Positions 45,992 through 56,288 of a DNA stretch of 64,000 bases are shown here, piece after piece. Below the pieces are notes generated by a model that made no database searches, was not told where the DNA came from, and saw only the letters and a program-made list of their open reading frames with translations. The stretch's first letter is position 1; every line of letters begins with the position of its first letter. A program made the translations under genes and the position numbers. Origin of the DNA: Hortaea werneckii (Eukaryota; Ascomycota; Dothideomycetes; Mycosphaerellales; Teratosphaeriaceae); the NCBI GenBank assembly GCA_037044905.1, contig JBAOKB010000182.1, forward strand, positions 496,001-560,000. The letters are read 5' to 3'.

Positions 45992-47440
45992 AGAGCAACA
46001 TGGGGTTGAAGGGGAAGCCTTTGCTGCGGGCATGGTATATACATGGGATAGCACTCCAAAGAAATCACGCTCGCTCATCAACAACAACAACTTACCTCTC
46101 ACCTCCTTGCCAGGGGTGTACCTCGAAAGCCTTTTTGTATCCAGTACAAACGAAGATGACTTGCTCACGATAAAACGCTGAGACCAGTATGAATATCTCC
46201 TGCGCTTTTGCTTTCTATCAAGCCAACAAGAGAGATCATGTCCATTGCTGAGCAAAAGAAGGTGCTGAACAACAAGAGACAAGGTCCACGTAGGGCAAAA
46301 AGGAGGAAAAAGAGCCAAAAAAAAGTACGTGTACGCGACACCTGTGAGATTCTAAGGCATGTGTTAGTCATGCCACAGGATTTATATCATAGATGATAGG
46401 TTCGAATCTTACCGAACTCACGCGCCCGACTATTTTCATCGTTAGTATCCAGATCATGGACACTGAGGTTGTGTGGTGTAAACTTACAGGCACTGCCTGA
46501 ACCCGCAATACTAGCAGGGCAGCGCGTTAACCACTCCGCCTTTAGTTTACAGTCAGCGATGCTTCAGCCGTTGAGACGGACTGATTTGGTGATTTCTTAC
46601 CAAAGTGCCAACTTTATCACGTGATGCGATGAGAGACATGTAGCTGGAAAAATAAAATATATACACAAATTCAAAACCCATCAGCGGGTCACTTGGTGAG
46701 TCAACCACTTCATGGCTATCTCTGTTTCCACATGCAATTTGAGCATGAGCTGAAAATCATTCCAATTGCAAGATGGACAGACTTTGGGATGATGTCACAA
46801 AATCTGCTGTTTGATAATGTTCATGACCTTCACTTCCATCTCCAAAATCATAAGAGGTAGCAACATGCGACCTGCTCAGCGTCCGCAGCTTCAGCAGCAG
46901 CATGGCGCTGCGTGATGCAATCTTGGACTAGACGACGCATGGAAATTCCGCTGCAATCCTGCACACGACCTGTTGAGACGAAAGAGACTGTTGGTGATAT
47001 CAAGCTTTCCCTCCCAGACCACGCCAGGAATCTTTGTCCGCGAAAGTTCACGGCTTGAAAATTAGGAACCGAAGCCATGAGATCGAAGCAGGCCGCTAAA
47101 CGGCGGATCTATCCTCTCATGCCCAATCCATGCTCGGCACCGACCGGTTGGACCTGTGCAGACACGGGATCTGCCAGATGCGCACCAATCGCGGATCAGT
47201 CTGCTTGTGGTTGCGTTTTCGATGACGGGGAAGGTCTCGACCGTTGATCGAGCCTTTCTTTGTTAGACTGTTGCTTAATGGAGTAGTAGTCTGGGCGTCT
47301 ACCATCCAGGGACAGACGGGCGGGAGATGTCATGACGCTCGTCTGGTAGAGTTTCAGTAGGTACACACACTTTCGCTGCTTTTCCCTTTTCGCCATTCTC
47401 CTTGTAAGCATCGTCTTGCTTTCACAGGACACCACCCAGC
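45992..47440. other. Intergenic region with a tRNA-like element
   Basis: About 1.45 kb between the GH5 gene and the esterase. Apart from the tRNA-like element at about 46,478-46,550 and a B-box-like sequence near 46,400, only short unsupported ORFs are seen. The last few hundred bases should contain the esterase promoter. Confidence 0.4.
46478..46550 (-). other. tRNA-like remnant (tRNA-Ser(GCU)-like anticodon region)
   Basis: On the minus strand the segment begins GTAAACT and ends AGTTTAC, a 7-bp terminal pairing. Inside is GGCGGAGTGGTTAACGCGC, which resembles a D-arm A box, followed by CTGCCCTGCTAG and GGCAG, resembling a Ser(GCU) anticodon arm with an insertion. No proper T arm can be formed between them. 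A B-box-like GATTCGAACC lies about 80 nt further on (46,401-46,413). I read this as a decayed or rearranged tRNA gene, not a functional one. Confidence 0.3.
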
Positions 47441-48582
47441 ATGGCAGCAGCAACACAAGGCGCGAGCGGCGACCACAACCAGAATGGTAGCGTGGCTCCT
47501 GTCGACCCGCAACAATCCTACAATCCCACCATCCAAGTCACGAAGCGTACCGATCGCAGCACGTCCATGATGCTGCTCCAGCATGTGCTAAAACCCATCG
47601 GCGACAAACTCATCCGGCCAAAGAAAGAATACCCTGCTGGCTCTCCACGTCTGGAACCACACGAGAAGGCCACGCGATTATGCGAAGTGATAGAACGACA
47701 AGTGGAGGGCATCTGGCTCTACGACTTGCTCGCCAATCGTCCGGCGGAGAGCGAGCCGGGTGAGCAGAGGCGGAAGAAGAGATTATACTACTTCTCAGGC
47801 GGCGGGTAAGTCAAGCAGGGCGAAGAAGCACCGGGGCGTCAGATGAAGAATATCACCAGTTTTGGCACGGTCTTGCTAACCGAAGATGTGCGACATACAG
47901 ATGGCAAATGCCCGCCAGCTCCGAACACTGGGCCTTCCTCACCGAAATGGCGCGCAAAATCCCCGACACAGTCCCAACCATGGTCTCCTACCCGCTCGCA
48001 CCCAACAGCCCCGCCCCCGAAGCCATGCCCCAGCTCCTCCGCCTCTACCGCTCCCTCATGGCCTCGGCAGTCGAGAACGACGAAGAAGTCATCCTCGCCG
48101 GCGACTCCGCCGGCGGCAACATCATCCTCTGCCTAACCCTCTCAGCACTCATGGAAGACGAGAACAGCCCGTGCCCCATCGCCCTCATGTGCATATGCCC
48201 TTCCACCGACCTGCGCAGACACAACCCGGACATCAAGACCACGGAGAAGAAAGACCCGCTGCTAAACGTGCCTTTTACGAATGAGACGGCGCAGAAATGG
48301 CGCGCCGACCTTCCGCCTACGGATCCCCTGGTCTCGCCGCTGTACGCCGATGTCTCGGTGCTCGCGCGGCGGGGCGTCAAAGTCCATGGTGTTCTAGGGA
48401 GATACGATATCCTAGGCCCGGATGCGGTGCTCATGCGGGAGAAGTGCAACCAGGCGCATGTCAGCGGCGAGTGGTTGGACTGGGAGAAGCAGATGCATTG
48501 TTTCCCGCTGACGTTTGGGTATAAGTTGAAAGAGGGCGTGGAAGGGGTGGAGTGGATGATTGATGTGCTCAGACGGTCGTGA
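47441..48582 (+). CDS. Alpha/beta-hydrolase fold-3 (HSL-like) esterase/lipase
   Basis: Carboxyl-ester hydrolase, 348 aa, substrate unknown. Exons 47441-47805 and 47901-48582; the GTAAGT...ATACAG intron joins YFSGGG to WQMPASSEHW. The oxyanion-hole motif, usually HGGG, appears here as SGGGWQ. The nucleophile elbow is GDSAGGN (Ser191), with acid Asp291 in GRYDIL and base His321 in KQMHCFPL, in the right order and spacing. No signal peptide: the N-terminus (MAAATQGASGDHNQNG) is hydrophilic, so probably intracellular. The frame is intact. In the HGGG motif the His is replaced by Ser in this protein. Confidence 0.85.
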
Positions 48583-49136
48583 AAGGTTAGAGTTCCTGCT
48601 CTGTTGAGCATTGGGTTGGTCTCATTTGTGAAAAGCGATCTTGGTGGCTTTGTAGGGATGGCGTTTAAGCGAGTGACGTTGGTATCTCGGGTGCAGTGAT
48701 CACAGCCGAGCTGGGATTGGTCACGCTTATGGCTCTTTTTGGACGCAGGTATGGCGTTTTTGGGGAACAAGTCTGGGTAAGTTCCGTCATGCGGATCACA
48801 TGAGTTTATAGATACAGTTGTGAATACTACCAGCTGCGCCAAAGTAATACAGATCTTCGGTTAAACCGCATCTTGAACATTTCGTTGAGGAGCATTCACT
48901 TTGCTTATCAAATTTTGCAAACGCCTGCGCTAGCTTTTGTCTTGGTCTGGATTTAAAAGACCTCTCCTTGCTCCTCCACGGCATCACTGAACACAAAAGG
49001 CTCTGCTCAATGCCACCAAAAACTTCGCACTCTGTTTCAATCAAGCACTGAATTGGCAAGCTGACACGAATCGTAGCTCATTAGTTGCACTCATCCGCTT
49101 GCTTCGTAGCACACTGAGCACAAGACATACAACAAA
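48583..49136. other. Intergenic, no gene seen
   Basis: About 550 nt between the esterase stop and the coiled-coil gene. Only short ORFs; no repeat or RNA gene recognised. Confidence 0.4.
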
Positions 49137-50089
49137 ATGTCCGGATACTACGACAAGAAGCTGGGTTACTACACCATCGTCAATGGAGTACCTACCCAGA
49201 ACTCCGGACCGCATCATCTTGGCTTCCACCTCCACCTCAGCACTCGCGGCGACTTGCTCGATCATTTACATGGATTTTCGGACAGCATCGACAATGTGGT
49301 CTCCAAGTGGAGTGGGGAGCCCGCCTTCAATCATCTGACCGCCAACGATATCGCGAAGGCATCGAGAGCATTCAGTCCCGCAGCCACCCTAACTTCGCGC
49401 AAGATGATGGTGCTAACCTCAAAGGCAACGAGCGCGCTGCGACTATCGAGCAACTGTACGGGGTAGCCAAACTCGCCGCCGCAATCTCCCACAAGAACGA
49501 GCAAGACGTGCAAAACACCAAAACCAGTCTCTGGGCCCTTCGCGCGGACCTCGACCAATTGCACGCCACCCAAACCAATCTAACCGCCTACCTCGCACCC
49601 CTCCAAAACAACACCACCAACCTAAAAGCCGCCGCCCACTTCCTCAACCACCGTCGCCACGCCGCCGCCGCCGTCTCCAACACCCTCGCCACCACCACCA
49701 CCCTCCTCGAGCAAAACCTCATCCACACCACCACCGAACTCACCAGATCCCAAACCACCATCACAGACCTACAGCGCGCTGTGCAAGGCATGGCCCAGCA
49801 GATCGAACTCCTCAGCACCATCGCGCGCCAGAACGCCGACGTGACCGAGGCCAAGAACCAGCGGATCGAGGAGCTGATCCAGGCCGCGGCGAGGGACCGC
49901 GGGAACCTGGTGGAGTTGAAGGATTTGTTGAGGACGGCGAGGGAGGAGAAGAGGGCGGGGAGACGGAGGAGGGTTGTTAGGTCTTTTGAGAGGGTGTTTA
50001 GGGATTTTTTGGACGGGGAGGTGTATGTTGAGGTGGAGGAGGAGGAGGAGAGGAGGAGGAGTAGTAGTAGTAGTGTGCAGGGGAAGTGA
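49137..50089 (+). CDS. Coiled-coil protein of unknown function, one apparent frameshift
   Basis: Starts MSGYYDKKLGYYTIVNGVPT and reads to about 49,355. There a G seems to be missing from a G run (AAGGCATC); the adjacent frame continues GIESIQSRSHPNFAQDDGAN and runs to 50089. The corrected length is 317 aa with no intron. From about residue 100 the protein is Gln/Ala/Thr-rich with long predicted coiled coils (KNEQDVQNTKTSLWALRADL, LQRAVQGMAQQIELLSTIAR, RIEELIQAAARDRGNLVELK). A basic segment (REEKRAGRRRRVVRSFERVF) and an acidic Glu run follow near the C-terminus. I recognise no catalytic domain. It may be a scaffold protein. Confidence 0.6.
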
Positions 50090-50984
50090 GAGGGGGGTGG
50101 GCCGCCGCCGGGTGTACTGGCTGGGGCTTTTTTTTTATCGTTTCGGCGGTTTGAATGGGTTTGAAAGGGTTGGAAAGGGTTGGAAAGTGTGACAGCGTTA
50201 TGAGAGTATCTGAAAGTGTGAACAGCAAAACCAAAAGTAACTTATCATCGCCTTGCTTCTGCCTTTTCCCATCCAAAGTGTCTCTCGCAAGAAGAAGGTC
50301 GCATGGCCAACCAAGGACTTGACTCTTCCACCATCCTGGTAATCGAGACAAAAAACGAACACCTCCACATCCTCTGCCACTACGTGACGGACAGTCGAAG
50401 GTCGCCACCGCCTTCGAATCTTCTGGCTGCAACGATTCTGCTTGAGCGTGTTATGTCGTTTACGTACAGCTGCTACTGTCCGGCTTGATGGCCACAATCT
50501 CGGAGCTTGACACAATGTTCGTGGTTGTGTCGTCGGCTCTTGCTCTGTAATGTCTTTCGGACGTAGTAACAATCGTACTCCACCATGCCTTCCTCGTCAG
50601 CGTTTTCAAGCTGCCCAGGCTGGTGCTTGCTGTCTGGCACCATGACCACTGCCGTATATGTTGCTGCAAGGCTCTTCTAGACGAGAATCGAGCAATTGCA
50701 CCTGCAGAAAATGTCATGCTGCGCCTCATAGATGGGTGATTGTACTTACCACGACCAGGCTGTGCCTTCTCATGCCTCTCAATGTAAACAATGTATTCGG
50801 ACTATAGGTCGCTTCTCCCCATCCGCGTCTCCTTTTCGCATGCATTTCCTCTTCTGCAAAACCTCAGTATTATGAGCCAGCACCGACACAATCACCAACA
50901 TCTGGCGTCTGCGCGGCACCCGCTTCTTCTCATCATTGGTCTTGCAACTTCTCCGCTCGCACATGGATCGATCCCCGAACGCCA
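50090..50984. other. Intergenic region upstream of the tandem array
   Basis: About 900 nt between the coiled-coil gene and the repeat array. Short ORFs only. If the array is a spliced non-coding transcript, its promoter and first exon should lie here; I could not identify them. Confidence 0.35.
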
Positions 50985-50992
50985 GAAGGTAG

Positions 50993-51125
50993 GTGAAGCA
51001 ATGATGTGTTAATGTCCATGTTTCAACCTGAGGCTTCGGCCAGTGATGAGAAACCTCATTCTCCCTGAGCATGCTACGGCCACCCCCCTACCAGCGTAAG
51101 CTGACGTGGGTGCACATCATCGCAG
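50993..51125 (+). ncRNA. Candidate intronic box C/D snoRNA, array unit 1
   Basis: ATGATG at 51001-51006 (C), CTGA at 51028-51031 (D'), hairpin GGC-TTCG-GCC at 51032-51041, GTGATGA at 51043-51049 (C') and CTGA at 51065-51068 (D). Branch-site-like GCTGAC and acceptor GCAG (ending 51125) follow. The sequence before D' (TGTTTCAA) is close to that of unit 8. No long terminal stem is evident, which weakens the snoRNA reading. Unit 2 (51167-51294) has the same box order. Confidence 0.4.
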
Positions 51126-52108
51126 GTACCTTACCGTCCGGAGTCCAAAAGAACCTTGGAAGGTAGGTGAAGCGATGATGATATGAATGTTACGATCTGA
51201 GGCTTCGGCCAGTGATGAGAAACCTCATTCTCCCTGAGCATGCTACGGCCACCCCCCTACCAGCGCAAGCCGACGTGGGTGCACATCATCGCAGGCACCA
51301 TACCATCCGGAGTCCAGAGAGCGTACGAGCCGACCATGCATCTTTCGATAGAGATCCGAAGCTTCTCATCGATGAGTAGACCCTTTACGGACCACGCTAC
51401 GGCCAACCCCTGTCCCTACGAAGCGCCAGCTGGTGCACGAGCACTTGATCGCGACACCGTCCCGTCCAGAGTCCAGTCGAAGGCAGGTTAAGCGATGATG
51501 TATAAATGTTACGATCTGAGGCCTCGGCCGGTGATGAGGAACTTTATACGAGCATGCCAACGAGCCATCCCCCTGCAAGCGCAAGCTGACGAGGGTGCAC
51601 ATCATCGCAAGCACCACACCGTACCATCCGGACTCCAGAAGAAGGCAGGTGAAGCAATGATGCATTCAAGTTTGATCTGAGGCCTTGGCCGGTGATGAGA
51701 AATCTTATGCTAGCATGTCAATGGACCATCCCCCTGCAAGCGCAAGCCGACGAGGGTGCATATCATCGCAGGCACCACAATGTTCCATCCGGGCTGCAGA
51801 AGAAGGCAGGTGAAGCGATGATGCATTAAAAGTTTGATCTGAGGCCGTGGCCGTTGATGAGAAAACTCATGCTAGCATGCTGTAAAGCCATTCCCCTGCA
51901 AGCGCAAGCTGACGTGGGTGCACATCATCGCAGGCACCATGCCATATCATCTGAATCCCAGGAGGCAGGCGAAGCAACGATGTATCGAAAGTCGATTTGA
52001 GACCCCGGTCGTTCATGACAACTTCTTTGCAGAGTGCACTGCGACCAGTCTCTGCGGGCGTAAGCTGATGCAGACGTACCAGCAGACCATGCGGACTCCA
52101 GAAGGCAG

Positions 52109-52236
52109 GTGAAGTAATGATGTGTTGAGACCGTGTTTCAACCTGAGGCTCTGCCGATGATGAGAAACCTCACACGAGCATGCTACCAAGCCATCCCCCT
52201 GCAAGCGTAAGCTGACGTGGGTGCACATCATCACAG
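52109..52236 (+). ncRNA. Candidate intronic box C/D snoRNA, array unit 8, U18-like guide
   Basis: ATGATG near 52118, then CCGTGTTTCAA at 52131-52141, one base, then CTGA at 52143-52146 (D'). A hairpin GGC-TCT-GCC follows and then ATGATGA at 52157-52163 (C'). The 11-nt guide candidate is complementary to the LSU rRNA segment TTGAAACACGG, the site of the common LR3 primer and of U18-type methylation guides. No canonical D box follows C' at the usual distance; the nearest CTGA is in the branch-site-like GCTGAC. Confidence 0.4.
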
Positions 52237-52245
52237 TCACCATGC

Positions 52246-54093
52246 CCTTCGGAGGCGGATGTATGGCTCCTTGATCCAGTCTCGGCGTTGGGGATTCATT
52301 CCTAGGCCGGCGGACCACCAGCGCGTTGGTAGTTGCAATGCGACGTCGCCTTCAGCATTTGGGTCTCAATCCTCTGCGTCATTTCGGCGTTATCGCTCTG
52401 TCCAGAGGTTGGTGACGACCGCAGTCATCCATGCCTTGCAGCTTGACGGCGGCTTCGCTCTGAGGCAGAACCAGGAGCCAGGCGCAAGGTAGGTGGGTTG
52501 TCGTCATGGGACAGACCAAGCGGAGGGAGTGTGATGTAGATGGAGCAAGGATGATGAGCTGGGGACACTTAAGTATATGATTGTGGGAGAGCTCGGGTGT
52601 GGCGAGCCCAACTGGTAATAGAGCTGTCTCTTTCGGGCTTGGCGTACCGGCATGTCGGGGGAAGGTTAGGACTTCTGAATTGCTGTAATACCAGCCCTGG
52701 AGTACTTTGGCTTCAAAAGTTTCAGAATGTACCAACGGTAGCTACACTTTCTGGTCATCTCTTCCAAAACGTTATATGTTGCCTATCAGATCCAGTGTTG
52801 GGCAAGGCCATGTGCACGTGGCTTTTGGATGCTGCTGGTAGCCCTATCTCGACACCTGCACTGGACCAGGCCTAGGCATCTCACATGTTCTTGCCTGCGA
52901 TTCTGTCTGTAGCTCACTCGGCTTTGCACTCATCGTCAGCAGGGTTCTTATCGTGGTCGCATGTGCTTCGCCAAGGTACTGGTATGTGGACGCTGCTGGA
53001 ATCTCCTACATCGAAGTTAATAGCCACGTGCTGCTTCACCTCAGCAAGCTCTCGGTTGGTTCGTAAAAGCTCTGCGAGTGTCTCATGTCATTTGCTCGTG
53101 CACCGCTCTCCGACGGACCATGAGAAGGTGGCCTAGAACTCGCCTTCGGTCGACTGCAGCATCACAGTGCAATGACGGTAGGTTCCCATTACATAGTAGA
53201 GTCGAAGTGGGCCTGCTTGCGAGCCTCTCCGGAAAGGAGGGCAAGTCCAGTGCCCTGTCAAGGAAACCCCTGGGACTAGAAAGGAATTCGGCTGCAATTA
53301 GGTTCTGTTGTTCACGATGCTCAATAAAGTCTTCCGTGGGATACGTTGCGATGAGGAGATCAGCACCATGTGTGCTCTATGCCATCATTTACTTTGGAAC
53401 GGTGAGGTGCGAGAGTAAATAAGACTCTATTAGCCAACTTATCGGAACAAATGACCGTTGAACTGAAAACGGCTGTCAGCAGCGTGCCAGGAAGGCATAT
53501 TAGAAACGGTGCATCAGATATTAGAACGCCTCACGCAACGTGCCTGGACGTTGAGAAGACGAAAGCATAAGTTGCTCTCTACAATGTTCTCTGCGTATTG
53601 CGTAGCTACCTAGGTACCGAATGTAGGTCTCGAGTCGATCTGCCGGCCAGGATTCCAGAACTTCATTTCCGGGACAGGCATGAAGACGATGAAACAACAG
53701 CAGAAGTCTCGCCTCGACTGTCACAGATCGCTTGGCACCCTCATTGATGAACATCACTTGATCCACCAAATTTTCATGCGATGATCGAAATTGAACGCCG
53801 TCGTGAGTTGATGACAGTGAGACCGTCGACAGGAAGTTGTTCGGTAGACGCGTCAACTCATCGAACTAGCCTCTCTGGTGAATGGGCCCTCGGGGCGTGA
53901 GCTCAGGAGTCCCCGCCTCCTTCCCCGGGAACTGCCGCCTATTCAGAAACGACTTTATCAACTCGCCAAGCACCCCAACCCATGCAGGTCCGAAACCTAG
54001 TTCCTACATCCTCCAAGTGCTCGCGGTTGCGTTGCCATGGAGCTCCAACCCCAACAAACATTGTATTGCTGAAATCCATATCGCCTCTTGTAG
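52246..54093. other. Intergenic region downstream of the array
   Basis: About 1.85 kb. The first 250 nt may hold the 3' end of the array transcript; another GGTAGGTGGG donor-like site lies near 52,490. A 111-codon minus ORF at 53521-53856 has no recognised motif. No other feature. Confidence 0.35.
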
Positions 54094-55926
54094 ATGGTCG
54101 CAATGGACAGCAACCCTGCAACACCACAACGGACGGCCTCCTCGGCCAGTCGCAAGAGCAAGGTCCAGCCTATGGAGGTGCGGCAAATCCTCACCAGTAC
54201 GGGATCCAATGCTACCGGAGCGAAGTCAAGTCCGGCGGAGCATGTCGTTAGTCCAAACAGTCCGACGCATTCGATCAGCTCTTCGGTCGGCAGAGCAAGC
54301 TTCCAAAGCCATGGACGAGCCATGTCATCCATGTCCTCGACAACAGACTCCAAAACCGCAACGACGAGACCCAATCGATTCTCGCTTTCCTTTCCGGTAC
54401 AACCATCGAATCTCAGCAGCCCGGTGAGAGGCCCACCAAGTCCGACCCGTGACGGGCAACCTGTGGTTCCGGATCAGGTAGCAAGTCCAACGGGCACAAC
54501 CGACACGTCCTTCCTGACCGCGATAGCAACGCAGGAGCGAAGGGTGTTGGAATTGAAAGAGGAGCTTCAGCGTGCTGAAGTGGATCTGACCAAATTGAAG
54601 CGACAATGGGCACAACATGAGGCGAACAAGAAGCGGAACGATGCGCGGAGAGTCACGAAGCTGCAACCGTTGCAGACTGCTCTTCCGGCCAGCGACAAGC
54701 AAACGGATGGAGAAGATGGCGATGGCGGTAGCGCTTGGATGCAAGCTGAGCTCGAGAGGAGGAAGGCATTGATGAATGGAAGGGAGAGAAGCAACAGGAC
54801 TGTTTTCTCTGGAAGCCGACATACCAGAACGCTATCGCTATTATCTCCGGCGAGAGACGAGTACAAGCCTCCACCAAGACAAGTCTTGCCACCCAGGAAA
54901 GACAGCTTGTCAACCAAAACTGCTCGTCGGAGTGCTGAAGCCGACCCGGCCTCCACAGGCTCAGTGAATGGGCGCCCGAAACTCCTAACAAGGGCCTCGA
55001 CGAACTCAGATCTTACGAGCGAGGTCGCAGAGACGGCTTCGCCAGACGTCAGCCTTCCGGATAACCTGGAAGCATCAGTCGCAGGGCGCGAGGACATTCT
55101 TAGGACGGGCAAGAAGTTCGCCAACGATTTCCGCGATGGGCTATGGACTTTCTTTGAAGATCTCAGACAAGCAACTGTGGGCGACGAAGCGGCAACGGGT
55201 GCTGGACAGCCTATTATGCCGCCTAACATGCGCAGGCAAAGTTCCCAAGCGAGTGGATTGTCTGCGAAGACCGCCAGGAAGCAACAAAGCAGAAGCAGTT
55301 TGAGGCCCAGCTCGAGGGACTCCTCTAAGGCGAGCGCGGAGACGAGACGTCCAAGCCCGAACCAGGCACGGAGTAAGCAGCATGTCAAAAGTGCTACCCA
55401 GGGTGCCCTTCCCGACTTGGCGGACCCGAGTTTCTGGACCGAACATACAGCCATTGCATCGGTTCAGCCAGTACCCGCCGTGAAGAAATCACCTAGTATA
55501 CGAGGCCATCACAAAACCGTCTCGAAGGTCTCAAGTAGCGGAGCCGAGAGCGAAGCGTGGGATACCTGGGACGATTCTCCGTCCGAATCTCGCACCTCAT
55601 CTGCCGCATCCGAGACCCACACTGTGCCTTCCTCCGTTTCTGGAACAGCCAGCCCACGGATGAGTGTCCAGGAGAGTCCAAGCGCTGCCCGAATGTCCGC
55701 TGGTGGCGGCGGCGGGAGCAGCAAGGATCCTATCCCGTGGCCGGCATTGAACAAGTTCTCAACGACTGGTCCAGGTGGCAAGCTGAGACGAACGGCTAGT
55801 CATCTGATGAACGAATGGGAAAGAAGCCTTACTCCTTCGCCGGGGCAGGAATTCAAGGGCGAAGAGGATTATATGGGTTTTGGGGCTGAGGCGGCTGCTA
55901 CGGAGATTGGGAGGAAGAGGGACTAA
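54094..55926 (+). CDS. Ser-rich fungal protein with DUF4048-like region
   Basis: Intronless frame of 610 aa; the start may be the fourth codon Met (MDSNPATPQRT, 54103). Mostly disordered and Ser/Thr/Pro-rich, so probably heavily phosphorylated. One coiled-coil helix (FLTAIATQERRVLELKEELQ to about KKRNDARRVTK) is followed by the block NRTVFSGSRHTRTLSLLSP, which I associate with the fungal DUF4048 family. A conserved-looking helix DILRTGKKFANDFRDGLWTF follows, and a tail with WERSLTPSPGQEFKGEEDYM. Molecular function unknown. The frame is intact. Confidence 0.7.
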   Translation: MVAMDSNPATPQRTASSASRKSKVQPMEVRQILTSTGSNATGAKSSPAEHVVSPNSPTHSISSSVGRASFQSHGRAMSSMSSTTDSKTATTRPNRFSLSFPVQPSNLSSPVRGPPSPTRDGQPVVPDQVASPTGTTDTSFLTAIATQERRVLELKEELQRAEVDLTKLKRQWAQHEANKKRNDARRVTKLQPLQTALPASDKQTDGEDGDGGSAWMQAELERRKALMNGRERSNRTVFSGSRHTRTLSLLSPARDEYKPPPRQVLPPRKDSLSTKTARRSAEADPASTGSVNGRPKLLTRASTNSDLTSEVAETASPDVSLPDNLEASVAGREDILRTGKKFANDFRDGLWTFFEDLRQATVGDEAATGAGQPIMPPNMRRQSSQASGLSAKTARKQQSRSSLRPSSRDSSKASAETRRPSPNQARSKQHVKSATQGALPDLADPSFWTEHTAIASVQPVPAVKKSPSIRGHHKTVSKVSSSGAESEAWDTWDDSPSESRTSSAASETHTVPSSVSGTASPRMSVQESPSAARMSAGGGGGSSKDPIPWPALNKFSTTGPGGKLRRTASHLMNEWERSLTPSPGQEFKGEEDYMGFGAEAAATEIGRKRD

Positions 55927-56288
55927 AGTATGTCTGAGGCACTTTTGTCGTTCGAGGAGCGCAGATTGGGAATTACATTATAGCTTGTGAGCGTTCTAGC
56001 GACTATCTTTGATCTATTGCGATTACCATGTTTTTCCTGTGGGATGGCTCTCTTTTCCAATGAATGTCATTCCAATTCATCCTAAATTCATTGAAGCTTT
56101 ATTGACAACTTGATTCTGGTGCGGATGCCTGCTTCCCCTTTCGGATTAGCTTCACTTCCGCGGCGCGCGGCTGCACTTTCACATGCTCGCGACATGGCGT
56201 TCTGTTGGTGAGGTTCCATTTCTGATATTACTGTGACTTTCCGACATCATCTATCCATCTTCAAGGGACCTAATCAATACTGCTCAGT

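Larger units (their letters stand above)
50985..52245 (+). repeat. Diverged tandem array of about eight 160-nt units with intron and box C/D-like signals
   Basis: Unit starts lie near 50993, 51167, 51320 (degenerate), 51486, 51649, 51810, 51968 and 52109. A consensus unit has in order: GGCAG-GTGAAG (donor-like); box C-like ATGATG; 15-19 variable bases; CTGA(G); hairpin GGC-N4-GCC; GTGATGAG (second box C-like); a variable stretch with GCATGC; CCCCCTGCAAGCGCAAGCTGAC split around the branch-site-like GCTGAC; about 15 bases; the acceptor-like ATCATCGCAG; then a 35-41 nt exon-like piece ending again in GGCAG. Units 1 and 2 also carry a CTGA 15 nt after the second C-like box (51065-51068 in unit 1). 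Best reading: introns carrying box C/D snoRNA-like RNAs within a non-coding host transcript. Alternatives are a decayed repeat protein or a simple satellite. Confidence 0.75.

Noticed and set aside
50985..52245. CRISPR-like repeat array
   Set aside because: Units of about 160 nt are diverged along their whole length; there are no short identical repeats with unique spacers, and the genome is eukaryotic.
53521..53856. 111-codon minus ORF downstream of the array
   Set aside because: No recognised family and no supporting signals; not strong enough to annotate.
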